From positions 1 to 64,000 of the forward strand of contig CAKTWI010000004.1 of NCBI GenBank assembly GCA_934630815.1: a stretch of DNA of 64,000 nucleotides, given 5' to 3'. The DNA is from an uncultured Senegalimassilia sp. (GTDB lineage Bacteria > Actinomycetota > Coriobacteriia > Coriobacteriales > Eggerthellaceae). Shown here piece after piece: positions 25,442 to 34,358 of this stretch. A model generated the notes under the pieces. That model was not told the origin of the DNA and ran no database searches. It worked only from the letters and a program-made list of their open reading frames with translations. The translations under genes and the position numbers were made by a program. Positions within the stretch are counted from its first letter, which is position 1. Each line of letters starts with the position of its first letter.

Positions 25442-27040
25442 ATGGTCCGCATAGCGCCTGTCAACCTGCCCTACAACCCCAAAACGCTGTGGTTCGATGC
25501 GGGCGAGCTGGAATTGCACGCCGGATGCGACGTCGTGGTCCAAACCGCCCGGGGAACCGAGTTCGGCCATATGGGCGAGCCTGCGTTCGAGGCAACGCCC
25601 GACCAGGTCAAGAAGCTGAAAACCCCTCTGAAGCCCGTCTTGCGCGTGGCCGATGACGAAGATCGCGCCAAGCAGGCCGAGCTCGAGGCCCGTGCCGCCG
25701 AGGCGCTTCCCGTGTTCAAGGAGCTTGCCGCGAAGGCCTCCGAGGAGATGCGCCCGGTTTCGGTTGAGTACCTATTCGATGGCGATAAGGCCGTGTTCTA
25801 CTTCGAATCCGAGAACCGCGTCGACTTCCGCGAGCTGGTGCGCACGCTCTCGTCGCGCCTGCACGTGCGCGTCGACATGCGCCAGATCGGCGTTCGCGAT
25901 GAGGCTCGCATGGTGGGCGGCCTGGGCCACTGCGGCCAGGAGCTGTGCTGCAAGCGCCTGGGCGGAGAGTTCTGCCCGGTGTCCATCCGCATGGCCAAAG
26001 AGCAGGACCTGTCGCTGAACCCGCAGAAGATCTCGGGCGTATGTGGCAGGCTCATGTGCTGCCTTCGTTACGAATACGACGCTTACAAGGACTTCAAAAG
26101 CCGTGCGCCGAAGAAGAACGCCCAGGTGGAAACGCCCGATGGTGTGGCGAAGGTAGTGGATTTGGACGTCCCGCGCGAAGTGGTGTCGCTGCGCATCGAG
26201 GGAGAGAAGCCCGTGCGCGTCCCGCTTTCCGATTTCGAGGCGCCTGAGGAGGGCACACGTCCGAAGTGCGTGGGATGCGAGGCTTGGGAGCGCGCGCTGA
26301 GCGAGCAGCCCGGCGATGCTTTCGGCGCGGCCGCAGCCTTGGCAACGCCGCAGCTGTCGGGCAAGGACAAGCTTGCTGATCGCGCCAGCGTGCGTCACGT
26401 CCCGGGCGGCAAGAAGGCCGACGGCGCCGCCGAGGCCAAACCCGGTCGCTCCAGCAGGCGCGGTCGCGGCAAGGGCGAGCGCGCCGAGCAGAAGGCCGCC
26501 GAAGCTCAGCCCGCGCGCAAGCCGCGTCGTCGCCGCTCCACCAAGGTCTCGGGCGGCGCTGCGCAGGCGGGGGAGAATCAGGCTCCGCGTACCGATTCCG
26601 CCCAAGCTGCAAGCGCCGCGTCCGCCGGCAAGCAGTCCGGCCAGGGCGGCAAGCAGCCCAAGGAGAGCCAGGCCAAGCGCCGCGGCATGCAGCCGAGCAA
26701 GCGCCGCGGCCAGGGCGGCAAGGACGCCAAGCAGCAGAACCAAGGCGGCAAGCAGCCCGGATCTGCCCAGCAGGCGGGCAAGCGCGGCCAGGGCCCCAAG
26801 GGCGGCGCCGATGCGCAGCGCGGCGGCAAGCCCGACAACCAGGGTCCTAAGCCCCGCGTGCGTCCCGGCCAGAAGTCCTCGGGCTTGGCTCAGGGGCCCC
26901 GTCCCGACCAGGGCGGGCAACGCAAGCAGCGCGAAGGCGGCCAGGAAGGCCAGGCTCCCGGCCAGCACCGCCGTGCTCGTCGCCGCAGCCATAAAGCCGC
27001 AGGCGCCGGCGAAGGCCAGGGCGCCCCGCAGGGTAACTAG
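25442..27040 (+). CDS. ricT: PSP1/RicT (YaaT)-family protein with long basic tail
   Basis: The first 300 residues match RicT/YaaT: GTEFGHMGEP, RVDFRELVRTL, and the Cys-rich Fe-S ligands in HCGQELCCKRLGGEFC and CGRLMCCLRYEYD. In Bacillus RicT acts with RicA and RicF in mRNA maturation by RNase Y and in phosphorelay control; partners are not in this window. From about residue 325 to 532 the protein is Gly/Lys/Gln/Arg-rich and probably disordered, a possible RNA-binding tail absent from Bacillus. The start follows AAGGAG. Confidence 0.88.
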   Translation: MVRIAPVNLPYNPKTLWFDAGELELHAGCDVVVQTARGTEFGHMGEPAFEATPDQVKKLKTPLKPVLRVADDEDRAKQAELEARAAEALPVFKELAAKASEEMRPVSVEYLFDGDKAVFYFESENRVDFRELVRTLSSRLHVRVDMRQIGVRDEARMVGGLGHCGQELCCKRLGGEFCPVSIRMAKEQDLSLNPQKISGVCGRLMCCLRYEYDAYKDFKSRAPKKNAQVETPDGVAKVVDLDVPREVVSLRIEGEKPVRVPLSDFEAPEEGTRPKCVGCEAWERALSEQPGDAFGAAAALATPQLSGKDKLADRASVRHVPGGKKADGAAEAKPGRSSRRGRGKGERAEQKAAEAQPARKPRRRRSTKVSGGAAQAGENQAPRTDSAQAASAASAGKQSGQGGKQPKESQAKRRGMQPSKRRGQGGKDAKQQNQGGKQPGSAQQAGKRGQGPKGGADAQRGGKPDNQGPKPRVRPGQKSSGLAQGPRPDQGGQRKQREGGQEGQAPGQHRRARRRSHKAAGAGEGQGAPQGN

Positions 27041-27049
27041 CAGCATCTC

Positions 27050-27079
27050 GCGCCCCCGCTTGGGCAAAAGCGGGGGCGC
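27050..27079 (+). terminator. Hairpin after ricT
   Basis: A 12-bp perfect stem GCGCCCCCGCTT/AAGCGGGGGCGC with a six-base loop lies 10 bases after ricT. There is no T tract, so it may be a weak terminator or a processing or stability element ahead of pncB. Confidence 0.55.
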
Positions 27080-27099
27080 CTGCGTCAGGAGGTATCAAC

Positions 27100-28563
27100 G
27101 TGCACGGGGAAAACGGCCACGAGCTGCTCACCGATCTGTATCAGCTGACCATGGCACAAGGGTATTGGGAGACGGGGCAGGGCGCCACGCAGGCCTGCTT
27201 CCATGCGTATTTCCGCGACTATCCCTTCCGCGGCGGCTATGCCATCGCCTGCGGCATGGACCAGCTTGCCGAGCTCATCGACGGGTTCTCGTTCAGCGCT
27301 GAGGACGTGGAGTACCTGGGAAGCCTTGATGCGCCGGGCGGGGGGAGGCTGTTCAAGCCGGCGTTTTTGGAGTACCTGCGCACGTTCTCGCTGCGCGTTG
27401 ACGTCGACGCCGTGCACGAGGGCGCCGTGGTGTTCCCGCATGAGCCGATTGTGCGCGTGATGGGCCCCATCATGGATTGCCAGCTCATCGAAACGGCGCT
27501 TCTGAACTGCGTGAACTTCGAAACGCTCATCGCCACCAAGGCCGCTCGGGTGTGCTTGGCTGCCCACGGGCTGCCCGTTGCCGAGTTCGGTCTGCGCCGC
27601 GCCCAGGGCGCCGGCGGCGGCATGTGGGCAAGCCGCGCCGCCGTGGTGGGCGGCTGCGCATCCACGTCCAATGTGCTTGCGGGTAAAACCTACGGCCTGC
27701 CGGTGTCGGGAACGCATGCGCACTCGTGGGTCATGTCGTTCCCCAGCGAGCTCGAGGCGTTCCGCGCCTATGCGCGCGAGTTCCCGCGCAACTGCGTGCT
27801 GCTCGTGGACACCTACGACGTGGAGCAGGGCATTCGCAACGCCATCACCGTGGGCCTCGAGATGCGCGCCCGGGGCGAGCGCCTGGCCGGCATCCGCATC
27901 GACTCGGGCGACCTTGCCTGGTTGGCGAAGATGGCGCGCCGCATGCTCGACGCTGCCGGCTTGGACGATTGCGGCATCGTGCTGTCCAACGACCTGGACG
28001 AATACACCATCCAGTCCATCTTGGACGAAGGTGCTCCTGTGAGCAGCTGGGGCGTGGGCACCAAGCTCGCCTGCGCGTTCGACCAACCTACGCTCGGCGG
28101 CGTGTACAAGCTTTCGGCGACGCGCGCCCCGGGGCAGGCCGAGTGGGTCGACCGCCTGAAGATCAGCGAGTCGGCGGCGAAGCTGACGGTGCCGGGCGTG
28201 CTCGATGTGCGCCGTTACTATAACGACGACGGGACCATCGCCGGCGATATGGTGTTCGATGTGAACGCCGGCGTGGACGAGGGCCAGGTCATCGTGGACC
28301 CGCTCGATTCCATGCGCCGCAAGAAGCTTGCGGGCAAGCGGTTTTCCACGATGCTCGATCCTCTGGCCCGCAACGGGCAGGTGGTGCTCGACGCAAGCGG
28401 CCGCAGCGCCATGGAAGCGCAACGACGTTGCCGTGAAGGTCTGGCCTGCTTGGACGAGAGCCAGAAGCGCATGCTCAACCCCCACACCTATCCGGTGGGC
28501 CTGGAGTATGGTCTTTGTGAGCGCCGCCGCGCGCTTGTTGGCAAGCTTCGCGGTATCGCGTAG
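27100..28563 (+). CDS. pncB: Nicotinate phosphoribosyltransferase
   Basis: Converts nicotinate and PRPP to nicotinate mononucleotide in NAD salvage. The 487-residue protein starts HGENGHELLTDLYQLTMAQG and contains FGLRRAQGAGGGMWASRA, THAHSWVMSFPSE and the catalytic-region VGLEMRARGERLAGIRIDSGD. Length matches the long form in Gram-positive bacteria. GTG start after CAGGAGG, eight bases spacing. Confidence 0.93.
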   Translation: MHGENGHELLTDLYQLTMAQGYWETGQGATQACFHAYFRDYPFRGGYAIACGMDQLAELIDGFSFSAEDVEYLGSLDAPGGGRLFKPAFLEYLRTFSLRVDVDAVHEGAVVFPHEPIVRVMGPIMDCQLIETALLNCVNFETLIATKAARVCLAAHGLPVAEFGLRRAQGAGGGMWASRAAVVGGCASTSNVLAGKTYGLPVSGTHAHSWVMSFPSELEAFRAYAREFPRNCVLLVDTYDVEQGIRNAITVGLEMRARGERLAGIRIDSGDLAWLAKMARRMLDAAGLDDCGIVLSNDLDEYTIQSILDEGAPVSSWGVGTKLACAFDQPTLGGVYKLSATRAPGQAEWVDRLKISESAAKLTVPGVLDVRRYYNDDGTIAGDMVFDVNAGVDEGQVIVDPLDSMRRKKLAGKRFSTMLDPLARNGQVVLDASGRSAMEAQRRCREGLACLDESQKRMLNPHTYPVGLEYGLCERRRALVGKLRGIA

Positions 28564-28614
28564 GGTTGAACGTAATGTACGCGCGCTTAAGCCGCGCTTC
28601 CGATTGGGGGATTC

Positions 28615-29517
28615 ATGATCAGAATCATCACCGATTCCGTGTCTTCGATCACGCAGGAGATGGCCGCCCAGCTTGATATCCAGGTGGTCACTCTGTATGT
28701 GAACCGCAACGGCAGGGAATACGAGGACGCAACCATGGACCTGGATGCGTTCTATGCCGATATCTACGACATGGTGGATGATATCCCCACGTCAAGCCAG
28801 CCTTCACAGCAACTGTTGGAAGAGGCGTTCGAGGATGCCGCCCGCGCCGGCGACCAGGTGTGCGGCATCTTCATCTCCACGGGGCTTTCGGGCGCCTATG
28901 ATGGCGCCTTGCGCGCCATCCGCGCGGTGGCCGCGCGCAACATCGGCTTTGAATGGGAGCTTGTCGACTCGCAATCGTGCGGATTCGACGAGGCCTTCCC
29001 CGTGCTCGAGGCCGTGGCGGCGCGCGATGGGGGCGAGGATTTGCGCGGCGTGGCACAGGCGGCCCTCGATGCTATCGAGCGCACCCGTTTCCTGTTCACA
29101 CCGGAAAGTCTGACGTTTCTGCAGAAAGGGGGGCGCATCGGCGGCGCGGCGGCGCTTTTGGGCAACCTCATCCAGCTGGCGCCGGTGCTTACCGTGCGCG
29201 ATGGGTCACCGGTCACCTTCGCTAAGGTGCGCACGCGGAAAAAGGCATTGGACAAGATCGTGGCGGCCATGAAGGCCGATATCGAGGAGCATGGCCTGCG
29301 CGATGTGGTGGTGCACTATATCGGCGACAAGGCCCCGGCGGTGAAATGGGCGAGCGAGGTCATCGAGCCCATGCTCGGTCGCAAGGTCAGCGTGCTGCCG
29401 GTAAGCCCGGTGGTGGGGCTGCATGTGGGTCCGGCCGTCGGCGTCGCCTACGAGTGCGCGCATGCCATATCGGGCAAGTTGACCGGGTCGAAGGCGGCCC
29501 TGACCTGCGCTTCCTAG
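28615..29517 (+). CDS. DegV family fatty-acid-binding protein (first copy)
   Basis: DegV proteins bind fatty acids and some serve as FakB in the fatty acid kinase system. The 300-residue protein has the opening IRIITDSVSS, the TSSQPSQQ segment, STGLSGAYDGAL, and FLQKGGRIGGAAALLGNLIQLAPVLTV. A second DegV gene follows after 60 bases; the two share family motifs but are not close copies. No fakA is visible in the window. Confidence 0.9.
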   Translation: MIRIITDSVSSITQEMAAQLDIQVVTLYVNRNGREYEDATMDLDAFYADIYDMVDDIPTSSQPSQQLLEEAFEDAARAGDQVCGIFISTGLSGAYDGALRAIRAVAARNIGFEWELVDSQSCGFDEAFPVLEAVAARDGGEDLRGVAQAALDAIERTRFLFTPESLTFLQKGGRIGGAAALLGNLIQLAPVLTVRDGSPVTFAKVRTRKKALDKIVAAMKADIEEHGLRDVVVHYIGDKAPAVKWASEVIEPMLGRKVSVLPVSPVVGLHVGPAVGVAYECAHAISGKLTGSKAALTCAS

Positions 29518-29577
29518 GCGCGAAGCGAAAACCCGTCCACCGCCTGCGGGCGCGGGCGTTCTAGCGAAAGGAGATGC

Positions 29578-30513
29578 ATGGAAGCCCAGCCGAAATGCAA
29601 TCTGATTATCGACTCCTGCTGTGACCTCCCCTTCGAGGTGATCGACCGTCCTGGCGTGCAGCTGCTGGAGTTTCCCTATATCGATGAAAAGGGCGAGCAT
29701 AGCGACGATCTGTATCGCAGCGTCACGCCGCACGAGTTCTACGAGGGCATGCGTGCAGGGTCGCAGCCTTCCACGGCGCAGGTGCCGGTGACGGTGTTCC
29801 ATGACGTGTTCTCGAAGGCCATCGAAAGCGGCGTTCCCACCGTGTACCTGAGCTTCACCAGCGGCCTGTCCGGCAGCTTTAACACAGCGGTGATGATGCG
29901 CGATCAGCTGATCGCCGAGCACCCCGAGGCCGAGCTGTACGTGGTCGACACCTATTTGGCATCGGTCGCCGAGGCGCTTCTGGTCTACGAGGCGCTCAAC
30001 CAGCGCGACAACGGCATGACGGCGCGCGAGCTTGCCGCATGGGCCGAAGAGGCGCGCTACTTCGTGGACGCGGAGTTCATGGTGGATGACCTGGAATCGC
30101 TGCGCCGCGGCGGTCGCATCCCCAGCACCGTTGCCTATGCGGGCGCGAAGCTCGACGTTAAGCCGCTGCTCAACATCAGCATCGAGGGCAAGCTCGCGCT
30201 GACGGGCGTGGCGCGCGGGCGCAAGAAGGGCATCAGGCAGCTGGCCGAGTACTGTTCGAAGCGCATGACCGATCAGATGCCGGGCCGTTGCGTGGTCATC
30301 GGCAACGCCGACTGCCCCAAGGATGCGGCGCGTCTGAAGGAGCTGCTGGCGAAAGAGGACGACAACCTGCTGTTTTTGGAAAGCAGCATCGGGCCGGTCA
30401 TCGGCAGCCACGTGGGGCCGGGCATGCTGGCCGTGGTGTTTTGGGGAGGCGATAGGCGCGAGGAGCTTTCAGTGGCCGATCGCATCGCCCGCAAGATCAA
30501 GAAAGAGGGTTAA
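29578..30513 (+). CDS. DegV family fatty-acid-binding protein (second copy)
   Basis: 311 residues with CNLIIDSCCDLPFEV at the start, SQPSTAQVPV, SFTSGLSGSFNTAV and LESLRRGGRIPSTVAYAG, all DegV landmarks. It probably binds a different acyl chain from the first copy. Start after GAAAGGAG. The dehydrogenase-like gene begins three bases after its stop, so the three genes are one unit. Confidence 0.9.
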   Translation: MEAQPKCNLIIDSCCDLPFEVIDRPGVQLLEFPYIDEKGEHSDDLYRSVTPHEFYEGMRAGSQPSTAQVPVTVFHDVFSKAIESGVPTVYLSFTSGLSGSFNTAVMMRDQLIAEHPEAELYVVDTYLASVAEALLVYEALNQRDNGMTARELAAWAEEARYFVDAEFMVDDLESLRRGGRIPSTVAYAGAKLDVKPLLNISIEGKLALTGVARGRKKGIRQLAEYCSKRMTDQMPGRCVVIGNADCPKDAARLKELLAKEDDNLLFLESSIGPVIGSHVGPGMLAVVFWGGDRREELSVADRIARKIKKEG

Positions 30514-30516
30514 GCC

Positions 30517-31494
30517 ATGACGAAGGCTTTCGTGTTCGCTGGAAACGAGACGGTGGGGAATATGGTGGCCGATCGCCTGTGCGGCGCGGGCTGGCAGCGC
30601 GTAGGCGATGCGGGAGCAGCCGACGCCATCCTCACCTACTTCACTACGCAAACCGCGCTCGAGGACGCGTACTTCGGCGATAACGGCATCGTTCAGGGCG
30701 CGCGCAAGGGCACGCTGCTCATCGACTTTTCGTGCACCACGCCCACCTTCGCACGCGAGCTCAACGCCATGGCCTGCGTCGCCGACCTGGTCGCCGTTGA
30801 GGCGCCGCTCGTGGTCACCGACGTAGCCGTGCCCGACGCGTTCGCGGCTCGTGAGAACCTGGGCTGCTTCGTGGGCGGCGAAGAGGACTGCGTTGAGGCG
30901 GCGCGCGAGGTGCTCGATTTGCTGGTTGCCCACGTGACCGACGCCGGCGGCCCGGGCTCGGCTCAGCTTGCCCGCGCCGCATACAGCCTGCAGGCGACGG
31001 CGCAGCTGGTCGCCGCTGTGGAAGCCGATGCGCTGTACCATGCGGTGCGCACGTCCTCCGACATGGGCGAGATCGCCGGCATGCGCGCCGGCGCGATCAC
31101 GCCGGCCGGCGATGCGCTGCTGGCCGCCGTCACCGACGGCCGCTTCGACGGCACCTACACGGTGGAGATGCTTATGGGCGAGCTGACCGCGGCGCTGACC
31201 ACCGCCGACGACGCCGACCTTATCCTGCCGCAGGCCGAGGCCGTCCAGCGCTTGTTGGAGCTTCTGGCCATCATCGGCGGCTCGGACAAGGCCCCCTCGG
31301 CGTTGTCGCTGGTCTATCGCGAGGAAGACGCATGCGCGAAGGAAGGCCTGGACTGGACCCGCGCTGAGCAAACGTACGGCGACCATGGTCACGACCACGA
31401 CCATGACGAGGATGCCGATTGGGGCGACGATTTCGGCGATGCCGGCATCATGGACGATGATGGTATGACAGGCGCTTACCCCGGCTTCAACTAG
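30517..31494 (+). CDS. Divergent beta-hydroxyacid-dehydrogenase-fold protein with His/Asp-rich tail
   Basis: The 325-residue chain follows the 3-hydroxyisobutyrate/6-phosphogluconate dehydrogenase layout: an N-terminal Rossmann part and an all-helical C-terminal part (GGPGSAQLARAAYSLQATAQ). The usual GxGxMG nucleotide motif is FAGNETVGN, and the catalytic Lys of the GSGQ-x3-K-x2-N segment is replaced (ARAAYS), so ordinary NAD-dependent activity is doubtful. The last 30 residues are rich in His and Asp (HGHDHDHDEDADWG), suggesting metal binding. Co-transcribed with two DegV genes. Function unknown. Confidence 0.75.
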   Translation: MTKAFVFAGNETVGNMVADRLCGAGWQRVGDAGAADAILTYFTTQTALEDAYFGDNGIVQGARKGTLLIDFSCTTPTFARELNAMACVADLVAVEAPLVVTDVAVPDAFAARENLGCFVGGEEDCVEAAREVLDLLVAHVTDAGGPGSAQLARAAYSLQATAQLVAAVEADALYHAVRTSSDMGEIAGMRAGAITPAGDALLAAVTDGRFDGTYTVEMLMGELTAALTTADDADLILPQAEAVQRLLELLAIIGGSDKAPSALSLVYREEDACAKEGLDWTRAEQTYGDHGHDHDHDEDADWGDDFGDAGIMDDDGMTGAYPGFN

Positions 31495-31832
31495 GCGTCT
31501 TGCCCGTAAAGGGCAATCGAATGATGTATGAGGGCCCGCAAGGCGGCGGCCCGGCTGCTTGGAAGGGCGCAATCGCTGACGCGTGCTGCCCGTTGCGTGC
31601 CGGGTCGTGCATAGCGGGCCCTTTTTAGCGGTAAGGGCGATTGCGCATTTGCTTGATCTGGGCGGATACCGTAGCCGTGCGCCGCAAAGCCGGGTTGCGC
31701 GATGCGGGTCCGTTTCGTCGGGTGGGCGGCTGGGCCGTCGTTTGGCAGGGCGAGCGCTACGTCGCAGCAGGTAGTGGCAAGTGCGAGCGGTTTCGACGCG
31801 CAATCGCGTAGAGAAGCGGGGAAGGGTCTGCT
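31495..31832. other. Noncoding gap before the PflX-like gene
   Basis: This 338-base stretch has no gene I can support. A small hairpin TTGCCC/GGGCAA (31500-31516) directly follows the dehydrogenase-like stop codon and may act as a weak terminator. The rest shows no clear promoter elements or repeats. Confidence 0.5.
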
Positions 31833-32792
31833 ATGGAGTTCGAAGAATCGTTGGCTTGCTGCCGGCTGTGCCCGCGGGCGTGCGGCGTCGACCGCGCTGC
31901 CGGCGAGCGTGGCGTGTGCGGGGCGCAAGGGGAGCTGGTGGTGGCCCGCGCGGCATTGCACATGTGGGAGGAGCCGCCTATCAGCGGCTCTCGCGGCAGC
32001 GGCACCGTGTTCTTCTCGAACTGCCCGCTCCGATGCGTGTACTGCCAGAACCAGGTGATCGCCGATGGGCGCGCTGGCGTGCCTGTTACGGTGGATGATG
32101 TGGCGGATATGTGTCTTGACCTGCAGCAGCAGGGGGCGTTGAACATCAATTTCGTCACGCCGACGCACTATTCGCCTCATATCCGGGCCGCCGTAGCCCG
32201 TGCCCGTGCGCGTGGTTTGGCGCTGCCCGTGGTGTGGAACACCTCGGGGTACGAGACGGTGCAGGCCGTGCGGGACAACGTCGGCACGGTGAACGTGTAC
32301 CTGACTGATTTCAAGTATTGTTCGAGCAACCTTGCTCGCCGTTACTCCGCGGCACCCGATTACCCCGAGGTGGCCATGGCGGCGCTTGAGGAGATGATAT
32401 GTTGCGTGGGCGCTCCCGAAGGCGATGAGGTGGACGGGCAGTCGCGCCTTACGCGCGGGGTGGTGGTGCGCCACCTGATGCTGCCCGGCGCCTTGGAGGA
32501 TTCCAAGCGCGTGGTGCGCACGATATGGGAGCGCTTCGGAAACGACGTGCTGCTGTCGTTGATGAACCAGTACACACCGGTGCTCGCCGATGCGGCGCAT
32601 GTCGGGGATGTGTGGGCGCAGCGCCAGCTTCAGCGCTGCCCTGAGCTGGGCGGACGCGTATCTGATGGCGAATACGAGGAGCTGCTGGACTATGCGGACT
32701 CGCTAGGGATCGAGGACTATTTCTGGCAGCAAGGGGGTGCGGCGCAGGACAGTTTCATCCCTGCATTCGATTTGACCGGGGTGCAGCGGTAA
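31833..32792 (+). CDS. Radical SAM protein, PflX (PFL-activase-like) family
   Basis: The 319-residue protein has the radical-SAM cluster motif CPLRCVYC (CxxxCxxC) near residue 63, preceded by a Cys-rich N-terminal region (CRLCPRACGVDRAAGERGVCG is the pattern, here described in part) typical of the PflX group of activase homologues. NINFVTPTHYSPHI is another family block. Its target is unknown; true activases usually lie next to a glycyl-radical enzyme, absent here. It precedes, but has a separate promoter from, the DNA-repair radical-SAM pair. Confidence 0.85.
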   Translation: MEFEESLACCRLCPRACGVDRAAGERGVCGAQGELVVARAALHMWEEPPISGSRGSGTVFFSNCPLRCVYCQNQVIADGRAGVPVTVDDVADMCLDLQQQGALNINFVTPTHYSPHIRAAVARARARGLALPVVWNTSGYETVQAVRDNVGTVNVYLTDFKYCSSNLARRYSAAPDYPEVAMAALEEMICCVGAPEGDEVDGQSRLTRGVVVRHLMLPGALEDSKRVVRTIWERFGNDVLLSLMNQYTPVLADAAHVGDVWAQRQLQRCPELGGRVSDGEYEELLDYADSLGIEDYFWQQGGAAQDSFIPAFDLTGVQR

Positions 32793-32808
32793 TATCGCAC
32801 AAACGTTC

Positions 32809-32837
32809 TTGACCACGAACAAGCGTACGAGTATAGT
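32809..32837 (+). promoter_or_regulatory. Promoter with LexA-like box ahead of the DNA-repair pair
   Basis: TTGACC (32809-32814) and TATAGT (32832-32837) are separated by 17 bases. The spacer holds CGAACAAGCGTACG (32816-32829), one base from the Gram-positive LexA/DinR consensus CGAAC-N4-GTTCG. A further palindrome (TATAGTAT...ATACTATA) overlaps the -10 and the transcription start. This fits damage-inducible control, but the box is inferred by eye. Confidence 0.6.
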
Positions 32838-32879
32838 ATGCGAATACTATACGTACGGATGTTTGTGGAAGGGGCTGCT

Positions 32880-34358
32880 ATGGATGTGCAGGAGAAGCTG
32901 GAGATCCTCGCCGATGCGGCGAAATACGATGTCGCCTGCACATCGTCAGGGTTGCAGCGCGGTTCGAAGGCCGGCTATGTCGGTAACGCGCTCGGCGCTG
33001 GATGCTGCCACAGCTTCACGCCCGATGGGCGGTGCATCTCGTTGCTCAAGGTGCTCATGACCAACGTATGCGTATACGACTGCGCGTATTGCGTCAACCG
33101 TTGCAGCAACGAAGTGCCCCGTGCGGCGTTCACGCCCGAAGAGCTGGCCGATCTCACCATGGCGTTTTACCGCCGTAACTATATCGAAGGGCTATTCCTC
33201 AGCTCGGGCGTCATCGGGTCGCCCGACCATACCACCGAGCTCATGATCCGTACGTTGCAGCTGCTGCGCGATCATCACCGATTTCGTGGATATATCCATG
33301 CGAAGGCCGTGCCGGGAACTTCGCCTGAGCTCATTGATAAGCTTGGGCATCTTGCAGATCGTATGAGCGTGAACCTTGAGCTGCCCAGTCAGACAAGCTT
33401 GAGTTTGCTGTGCCCTCAGAAAACCAAGCAGCGCATCATAGCTCCTATGCGTCAAATCCGAGACAACATGGCGCAGGACCGCGAGTCGCGTGGGATATCG
33501 CGTCGAAGCACAACGTATCTGCCTTCCACCCGCCCGAAGGAGCGGGGGCGTGCGTTCGTGCCGGCGGGGCAGTCCACGCAGATGATCATAGGGGCCACGC
33601 CCGAAACCGATTTTCAAATCCTCAACCTGTCGCAGGCGCTGTATAAAACCTTGCAGCTCAAGCGCGTATTCTTTAGCGCTTATCTGCCGGTAAACTCCGA
33701 TGAGCGCCTGCCGCAGAATACCGCGGTGCAGCTGAACCGTGAGCATAGGTTGTACCAAGCTGATTGGCTGCTGCGCTACTACAAGTTCGACGTATCGGAA
33801 ATCATCAGCGCCGACGCCCCGAACCTGGAGATGGACGTGGATCCGAAAGCTGCATGGGCAGTGAACCATCTGGATTTGTTTCCGGTTGAGGTGAACACGG
33901 CTCCGTTGGAGGTGTTGCTGCGCGTGCCGGGGATAGGGCCACGCGGGGCTCGCTTGATCTTGCGTGCCCGACGCACAACCTGCTTGCGGGAAGGTGAGCT
34001 TCGAAAGCTGGGAATCGCGTTCAAGCGAGCACGTTATTTCATCACCTGCAACGGGAAGTACCAAGGCAACGGGGTGGAGTTTTGCCCCGAGGCGTTGCGG
34101 GCGCAGTTGGCAAGCCCTATAGATGGCGGCCGGCATGGTGCCCGCTCAGGGAAGGTGTTGCCCGGTCAGCTCAGCTTGTTCGGGTCCGAAGTCGGGCGCG
34201 CCGCCATAGGCGCAGGGGATAAGGCTGGCATGTCGGCAGGTGGCGCGATCGGCGCGCGGCAGCTGAAGGGGCCGGCGGGCGCCGAAGGCGCTGCGTTAGC
34301 TGACGGGGTCTTCGGCTGGCAGCACGCGTTGCGGGGCAGGCAGAAGGTGCCCGCATGA
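32880..34358 (+). CDS. Putative DNA modification/repair radical SAM protein (TIGR03916 type)
   Basis: Recognised by the family start MDVQEKLEILADAAKYDVAC and the block DGRCISLLKVLMTNVCVYDC with the cluster CVYDCAYC (CxxxCxxC), followed by NYIEGLFLSSGV and ADRMSVNLELPS. The C-terminal part has a helix-hairpin-helix (LEVLLRVPGIGPRGARLIL), pointing to DNA binding. The family is always paired with the partner encoded next, here overlapping by ATGA. Start after GAAGGGG. About 60 extra C-terminal residues are Gly/Ala-rich. The biochemical reaction is unknown; DNA repair is a family-level prediction. Confidence 0.9.
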   Translation: MDVQEKLEILADAAKYDVACTSSGLQRGSKAGYVGNALGAGCCHSFTPDGRCISLLKVLMTNVCVYDCAYCVNRCSNEVPRAAFTPEELADLTMAFYRRNYIEGLFLSSGVIGSPDHTTELMIRTLQLLRDHHRFRGYIHAKAVPGTSPELIDKLGHLADRMSVNLELPSQTSLSLLCPQKTKQRIIAPMRQIRDNMAQDRESRGISRRSTTYLPSTRPKERGRAFVPAGQSTQMIIGATPETDFQILNLSQALYKTLQLKRVFFSAYLPVNSDERLPQNTAVQLNREHRLYQADWLLRYYKFDVSEIISADAPNLEMDVDPKAAWAVNHLDLFPVEVNTAPLEVLLRVPGIGPRGARLILRARRTTCLREGELRKLGIAFKRARYFITCNGKYQGNGVEFCPEALRAQLASPIDGGRHGARSGKVLPGQLSLFGSEVGRAAIGAGDKAGMSAGGAIGARQLKGPAGAEGAALADGVFGWQHALRGRQKVPA

